From the NCBI GenBank assembly GCA_022824265.1, contig JAJEAG010000055.1, positions 140,590 through 204,589 on the forward strand: DNA of 64,000 nt. Reading direction: 5' to 3'. The notes under the pieces are model-generated. The model worked only from the letters and a program-made list of their open reading frames with translations, searched no databases and was not told the origin of the DNA. Both the position numbers and the translations under genes were made by a program. This DNA is from Candidatus Poribacteria bacterium (GTDB taxonomy: Bacteria; Poribacteria; WGA-4E; WGA-3G). Shown piece after piece: positions 63,835-64,000 of the stretch; position 1 is the first letter of the stretch; the number at the start of each line of letters is the position of its first letter.

Positions 63835-64000
63835 TTATACCAATTCTAATAAATAAAATCACACTCTGAGACTTTAAATTCATCTTGTTTGCACGGGCGG
63901 GGAAACCCCGCCCCTACGATAATGTAATACCAATTCTAATAAATCCACATTTTGAAACTCTAATACTAATCTTAGTGTAAGAGGCGCAATGAATTGCGCG
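63835..64000. repeat. Two more copies of the interspersed repeat around a GC-rich hairpin
   Basis: A partial copy (63835-63875, TTATACCAATTCTAATAAAT and on) is followed by the hairpin GGGCGGGGAAACCCCGCCC (63895-63913). A second copy (63926-64000) runs to the window edge and ends in GAGGCGCAATGAATTGCGCG. The gap upstream, from 63318, is otherwise AT-rich with no gene seen. Confidence 0.7.

Overview
The window is one contiguous piece of a bacterial chromosome at roughly 40% GC by eye. Its gene families point to Candidatus Poribacteria or a related PVC/planctomycete-like lineage: DUF1592 'planctomycete cytochrome' and DUF1552 proteins with twin-arginine leaders, a DUF4838 protein, paired FGE/SUMF1 domains on a lipoprotein, a long WD40 protein, VWA/GATase-like membrane proteins, an Ldh-family oxidoreductase, and small interspersed palindromic repeats. 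This taxonomic guess rests on family content only. No rRNA or tRNA gene was seen.

Layout. 1-8.1 kb: the tail of a carbohydrate-binding-like protein, then a minus-strand run of VWA protein, Uma2 nuclease, DUF4838 hydrolase-like protein, MFS symporter and isochorismatase-family hydrolase. 8.5-10 kb: a small plus-strand group (degenerate receiver, CYTH protein, small unknown). 10-15 kb: O-antigen ligase and a bacterial deoxyhypusine-synthase-like protein, then a small defence-like locus with two tandem CAP12/Pycsar-type TIR proteins and the remnant of an adenine methyltransferase. 15.5-22.7 kb: a secreted protein, a cNMP/PP2C phosphatase, a ynbA/ynbB-like lipid pair, a WD40 protein cut by a late stop codon, and an ASCH protein. 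22.8-33.1 kb: a minus-strand block with an AddB-like nuclease, metG, a small gene, an HAD phosphatase and a 1418-residue four-domain lipid enzyme (acyl-CoA reductase, acyl-AMP ligase, ACP, PlsC). 33.4-40.5 kb: sodA, a TPR protein, an Ldh-family dehydrogenase with an atypical Nramp-family transporter behind a twin-palindrome operator, and a double FGE lipoprotein.

40.5-48.7 kb is a tetrapyrrole operon read on the minus strand: hemL, polyprenyl synthase, a duplicated Met8-like siroheme protein, a CcsA/HemX-like protein, hemA, hemC and a cobA-hemD fusion. It gives the C5 route to aminolevulinate, then hydroxymethylbilane, uroporphyrinogen III and the siroheme branch; hemB is not in the window. 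48.9-51.5 kb is a decayed zone, a multi-frameshift pseudogene beside an IS630-family element with matching TA ends. 51.6-57.6 kb holds the DUF1592/DUF1552 secreted set. Then follow RNase P RNA, a HigBA-type toxin-antitoxin pair whose toxin is N-terminally truncated, a repeat-rich non-coding kilobase, and class II ribonucleotide reductase nrdJ.

Strongest leads: the tandem TIR pair in which one member has lost the expected catalytic Glu and HGHD motif; the four-domain lipid enzyme; the internal duplication of the Met8-like protein; and the twin palindromes upstream of the Ldh/Nramp operon.
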